From JANWHF01 sp036276235 (GTDB lineage: Bacteria; Planctomycetota; Phycisphaerae; Tepidisphaerales; Tepidisphaeraceae), in contig DATBDZ010000487.1 in NCBI GenBank assembly GCA_036276235.1, positions 1-8,046 of the forward strand: 8,046 nt of DNA, in the 5' to 3' direction. The notes under the pieces were generated by a model. That model was not told where the DNA came from and ran no database searches. It saw only the letters and a list, made by a program, of their open reading frames with translations. This document shows, in pieces, positions 5,809 to 8,046 of the stretch (positions are counted from its first letter, which is position 1; every line of letters starts with the position of its first letter). A program made the position numbers and the translations under genes.

Positions 5809-7467
5809 CTACATGGTACTCCCGGCGTTCGCGGTTTTCCGTAAGCGGCTTTGGGAATCCAGCGTGAGCGCGGCTGCTGCGATCAGTCCCACCGCGAGCA
5901 GCATGAGCAAATGCGCGATGGACCTGCCGCCAGTTGTCGTGTCGCGCATCGCGGCAAGGCGGGCTTTCCAATCGTCATTCGATGCGGCGCTGGCGCGAAC
6001 ATTTGGCGCATTCAGGGCATGATCGGCGCCATCGGGCGATCGATAGATGCCGGGCCACTGTCCGGCCGCAGGGGGCGGGGAGATCGCCGGCACCTCAAGC
6101 AATTTCCAATCGTCGCGCCAGTCGGCCAACGGATGACTCACAAAATGCGGTGCGCCGGCAGCGCACCAATTCAGGACGTTCGCCCAGAAGATGACGAAGT
6201 CCGTGGTCCCCGGCCAATTCGTTTGATCAAAACCAATCCACGCGCGGCGAATCGCGCCCTCCTGCACGGCCACCATCACCTTACCACCAGTGCTCAACAC
6301 CGTCGTCCATCCTTGTGGCGCATTGCCTGACATTTGAAATTCGCCGGTGATCGACGACCAATTCACGTTTTGCGTGACGGGATGATCGACGGCGGCGATC
6401 GGTCCGCGCGCGGGTTGCATTGAATCGTTGGTTGCCACGACGATGCCCGGGGAATCCGCCGGCAGATCCTCGATGCGCCCGACGATCGCCAGCGGCCGCG
6501 ATGCTGCATCAGGCGGACGATTCTTCGTGTAGACGTCGAGCATTCGCCGAAGCGACGGCGACACCGGCGCGCGAATCTCGATGCGCGGATTGCTCCCTTC
6601 GCGCACCAGCCAGCGGCGATCGTTAGCGGGCTGGTCATCGCCGGTCGTCAGCTCGGCGATTACCTTTTCGCCGAGCTCGTTCATGTCGATGAAATAATCG
6701 CGCTCCTGGCCGTTCGGTGGTAATTCCACGTCGCGCTCCACTTTGGCGGTTCCGCTGCTGATCCGAATGGGTGCGGTCTTACGCGACGACTCGTTGCGAA
6801 GGCGAAACATTACCTGCGGCCGCGCAGACTCGCTGGCGGCAAGGTGGATGATTCCCACGTCATCAGGGATCCGCGAAGGGTAAACCTGGACGAGCCGATC
6901 GCTGGCGATTCCGAGCGGCTCATCGGAGACCACGATAACGGGGCGCGACCCGGAGGCGAGTTGGTTCTGCACCGCTGCAATGACTGCTGCGCGCGAATCG
7001 ATCGCACTGACCGGAATTGATGCGACCACGTCCGGCAAATCTCTCAGCGTGGTTTGCCAGCCTCCGGCGGGAATGACGATCAAATCCACTGAGGTTTGCG
7101 GAGGAATATTCGGCGGCAATTGCCCAATCGTTCGGCGCGTTGTGGTGAGAAAACGAGGGACCCCCTGATCCATCGCCGACATGCTCATGCCGCTATCGAC
7201 GATGACGCACATTGATTGTCCTGATCCACTGCGGCCAGCCATCGGCTGGGACGCGCCGAGGATTGCCGCGAGCAGCGTGAGAAGTGCAAGCGCCAGCCAA
7301 ATGGGCGGCGTCCGCCAACCCCGCTTTCGGATCTCTAGTGGCAACGGCCCGCGCCACAGATGAAGGAACGGCACCCGCACGCGCGGCCGGCGGCCGCGCA
7401 AGAGCCATGTGGTCAGTGCTGCCCAAGGGAGCAATGCCAGAAGCCAAAGAGGAGAGAGGAACGCCAT
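5809..7467 (-). CDS. BatA-type membrane protein with a degenerate vWA domain
   Basis: The 552-residue product begins with a BatA/aerotolerance-type N-terminal region: a first membrane helix at about 3-23, a basic segment rich in Arg with VRVPFLHLWRG, then a second helix at about 55-72. A vWA-like domain follows (MCVIVDSGMSMSA at 86-98). Its MIDAS is DSGMS at 91-95, so the middle Ser of DxSxS is Gly. Further on are HLAASESARPQVMFRLRN, typical of the beta-rich middle part of such proteins, and a late D-H-P-V...F-D-Q-T-N-W-P...W-A-N-V-L-N-W block like that of planctomycete BatA/vWA proteins. A C-terminal helix at about 517-536 is followed by a short basic tail. The middle domain is probably on the outer face of the inner membrane. 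The usual partners (MoxR ATPase, DUF58 protein, BatB) are not adjacent; instead an amidohydrolase gene follows after 5 bp. ATG 7467 is the only good start, because an in-frame TGA lies 12 bases before it. No clear Shine-Dalgarno is seen. The biochemical role is unknown. Confidence 0.83.
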   Translation of the reverse strand: MAFLSPLWLLALLPWAALTTWLLRGRRPRVRVPFLHLWRGPLPLEIRKRGWRTPPIWLALALLTLLAAILGASQPMAGRSGSGQSMCVIVDSGMSMSAMDQGVPRFLTTTRRTIGQLPPNIPPQTSVDLIVIPAGGWQTTLRDLPDVVASIPVSAIDSRAAVIAAVQNQLASGSRPVIVVSDEPLGIASDRLVQVYPSRIPDDVGIIHLAASESARPQVMFRLRNESSRKTAPIRISSGTAKVERDVELPPNGQERDYFIDMNELGEKVIAELTTGDDQPANDRRWLVREGSNPRIEIRAPVSPSLRRMLDVYTKNRPPDAASRPLAIVGRIEDLPADSPGIVVATNDSMQPARGPIAAVDHPVTQNVNWSSITGEFQMSGNAPQGWTTVLSTGGKVMVAVQEGAIRRAWIGFDQTNWPGTTDFVIFWANVLNWCAAGAPHFVSHPLADWRDDWKLLEVPAISPPPAAGQWPGIYRSPDGADHALNAPNVRASAASNDDWKARLAAMRDTTTGGRSIAHLLMLLAVGLIAAAALTLDSQSRLRKTANAGSTM

Positions 7468-7518
7468 CGCCGGTCGCCATCATAGCCGTGTGGGCAGGAT
7501 GTGCGCGCTACCGTTGCT

Positions 7519-7644
7519 CCCTCTCCCTTGTACTCAGGGGAGAGGGCCGGGGTGAGGGGACGGCGGGTCGCGATATGGCGCGGTTCGCAAGTCGACGCGT
7601 TCGTCCCCTCACCCTGCCCTCTCCCCTGAGTACAGGGGAGAGGG
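7519..7644. repeat. 126-bp long palindrome, repeat family 2, copy B
   Basis: The left arm (7519-7561) and right arm (7603-7644) are near-perfect reverse complements around a 41-base centre, with the same layout as copy A at 1740-1865. The central segments share GCGCGGT-CGCAAGTCGA-GCGTTC with only scattered differences, so this is a true second copy of one element and not two chance palindromes. The left arm has CCCTCTCCCTTG where copy A has CCCTCTCCCCTG. The element ends 51 bp upstream of the BatA-type start codon on the minus strand, so that operon's promoter must lie in the short gap, inside the repeat or beyond it. Confidence 0.93.
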
Positions 7645-7694
7645 TTCTGAGCGCGCTAGCGTTGGTGGAACACTACGTCAAGGCGACGAGAACC

Positions 7695-7763
7695 GTCATG
7701 CTGAGGTACTCGCAAGCTCTGGCCCATTCGCGCAATCCAGCCAGATGCTTCGGAGTACCTCAG
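7695..7763. repeat. Family-1 hairpin repeat, decayed left arm and truncated right arm
   Basis: The left arm (7695-7723) begins as in other copies, GTCATGCTGAGGTACT, but then differs (CGCAAGCTCTGGC instead of CCGAAGCATCTGGC). The right arm (7740-7763) is intact up to CTCAG and then stops: the expected CATGAC is replaced by AGCCTGTGAAGTTTCAG. The break coincides with the start of sequence that leads to a transposase gene. This suggests that an insertion sequence interrupted the arm. Confidence 0.88.
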
Positions 7764-8046
7764 AGCCTGTGAAGTTTCAGCAGCCTCAGGTTGACCGCTG
7801 AGCCATGCGGCTTGTTTTTTCCTTTGACCGCGTCGATCGACTCGGATCGACATGACCGCGGCACTTGTTTTTATGCCTGGCGTGTTTGCCAACGCGACCG
7901 CTCATGGCCTCATTTTTGGCCGCCGGCGAGCCTTTGGCCGTTTCAAGCGATCAACGCGGGGGCGAAGTGCATCACGTTGTACGCCAGCGCGCACCACAGC
8001 GCAACACATTTGGCCTTTTCCAATCCACGCACCAACATCGGCCCCA
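7764..8046 (-). mobile_element. 3' end of an insertion sequence, continuing beyond the window
   Basis: The stretch starts exactly where the family-1 repeat is broken and contains the end of a transposase gene on the minus strand. Between the transposase stop (7943) and the presumed end (7764) are about 180 bases without a convincing gene. They hold a 7-bp inverted repeat, GTCGATC/GATCGAC at 7832-7838 and 7845-7851, and two similar T-rich patches, GGCTTGTTTTTTC and GGCACTTGTTTTTA. The presumed terminal sequence reads AGCCTGTGAAGTTTCAG. The other end is outside the window, so neither the inverted terminal repeats nor the target duplication can be confirmed. Confidence 0.55.
7943..8046 (-). CDS. 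C-terminal end of a DDE-type transposase, cut by the window edge
   Basis: Read from the right edge on the minus strand, one frame gives 33 residues ending in a TGA at 7945-7943. They read GPMLVRGLEKAKCVA, then a hydrophobic helix with L-A-Y-N-V-M-H, then F-A-P-A-L-I-A and the stop. A terminal RGLEK-(V/A)...A-x-N segment is typical of the last helix of DDE transposases of IS1182-like and related families (family knowledge; the exact family is not determined). The other two minus frames give no such pattern. The catalytic residues lie outside the window, so it is unknown whether the gene is intact. Confidence 0.6.
   Translation of the reverse strand, partial: GPMLVRGLEKAKCVALWCALAYNVMHFAPALIA

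Noticed and set aside
5804..5971. Upstream TTG start for the amidohydrolase at 5971
   Set aside because: It would overlap the BatA-type gene by more than 150 bp, and the added residues are basic, repeat-free and unlike the family. The HxH motif sits correctly with ATG 5803.
7656..7892. 78-codon minus-strand frame spanning the family-1 repeat and IS tail
   Set aside because: It crosses the repeat and the presumed IS boundary, and its middle is translated repeat sequence.

Overview
The window looks like a chromosomal piece of a planctomycete or a near relative. This is an inference from three things: an exported GH28-like plus GH106 enzyme pair, a BatA-type membrane protein, and intergenic spaces packed with GC-rich palindromes. 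One palindrome family translates to the 'LTLPSPL-STGER' type of junk peptide that I associate with Planctomycetota genomes. No rRNA, tRNA or other marker is present to confirm the lineage.

Left half, plus strand. The window opens inside one arm of a dispersed palindrome. It continues with a secreted GH28-like right-handed beta-helix enzyme (178-1716) and a 294-bp spacer holding two different palindromic elements. Next comes a large exported GH106-type alpha-L-rhamnosidase (2011-4779). Together they fit breakdown of a rhamnose-containing pectic polymer such as rhamnogalacturonan: the beta-helix enzyme would act on the backbone and the rhamnosidase would release terminal rhamnose. No transporter or regulator for this pathway is visible.

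Right half, minus strand. A BatA-type, vWA-like membrane protein (7467 to 5809) is followed after 5 bp by a TIM-barrel metal-dependent hydrolase of the amidohydrolase-2 type (5803 to 4988). They look like a two-gene transcription unit that converges on the glycosidase genes. The convergence zone (4780-4987) holds two further palindromes. Upstream of the BatA-type gene, about 475 bp hold no gene of the host. This stretch contains a second 126-bp palindrome, another copy of the first palindrome family and, at the window edge, the 3' end of an insertion sequence with the last 33 codons of a transposase.

Repeats are the most distinctive part of the window. Three palindrome families occupy every intergenic space except the 5-bp gap between the two minus-strand genes. 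One copy supplies the only credible start codon of the GH106 gene, and another supplies the stop codon of the amidohydrolase gene. The insertion sequence appears to have landed inside a palindrome copy right after a CTCAG motif. A second copy carries a CTCAG tandem duplication at the same place, which may be an excision scar. I see no convincing undescribed multi-gene system; the genes belong to recognisable families.
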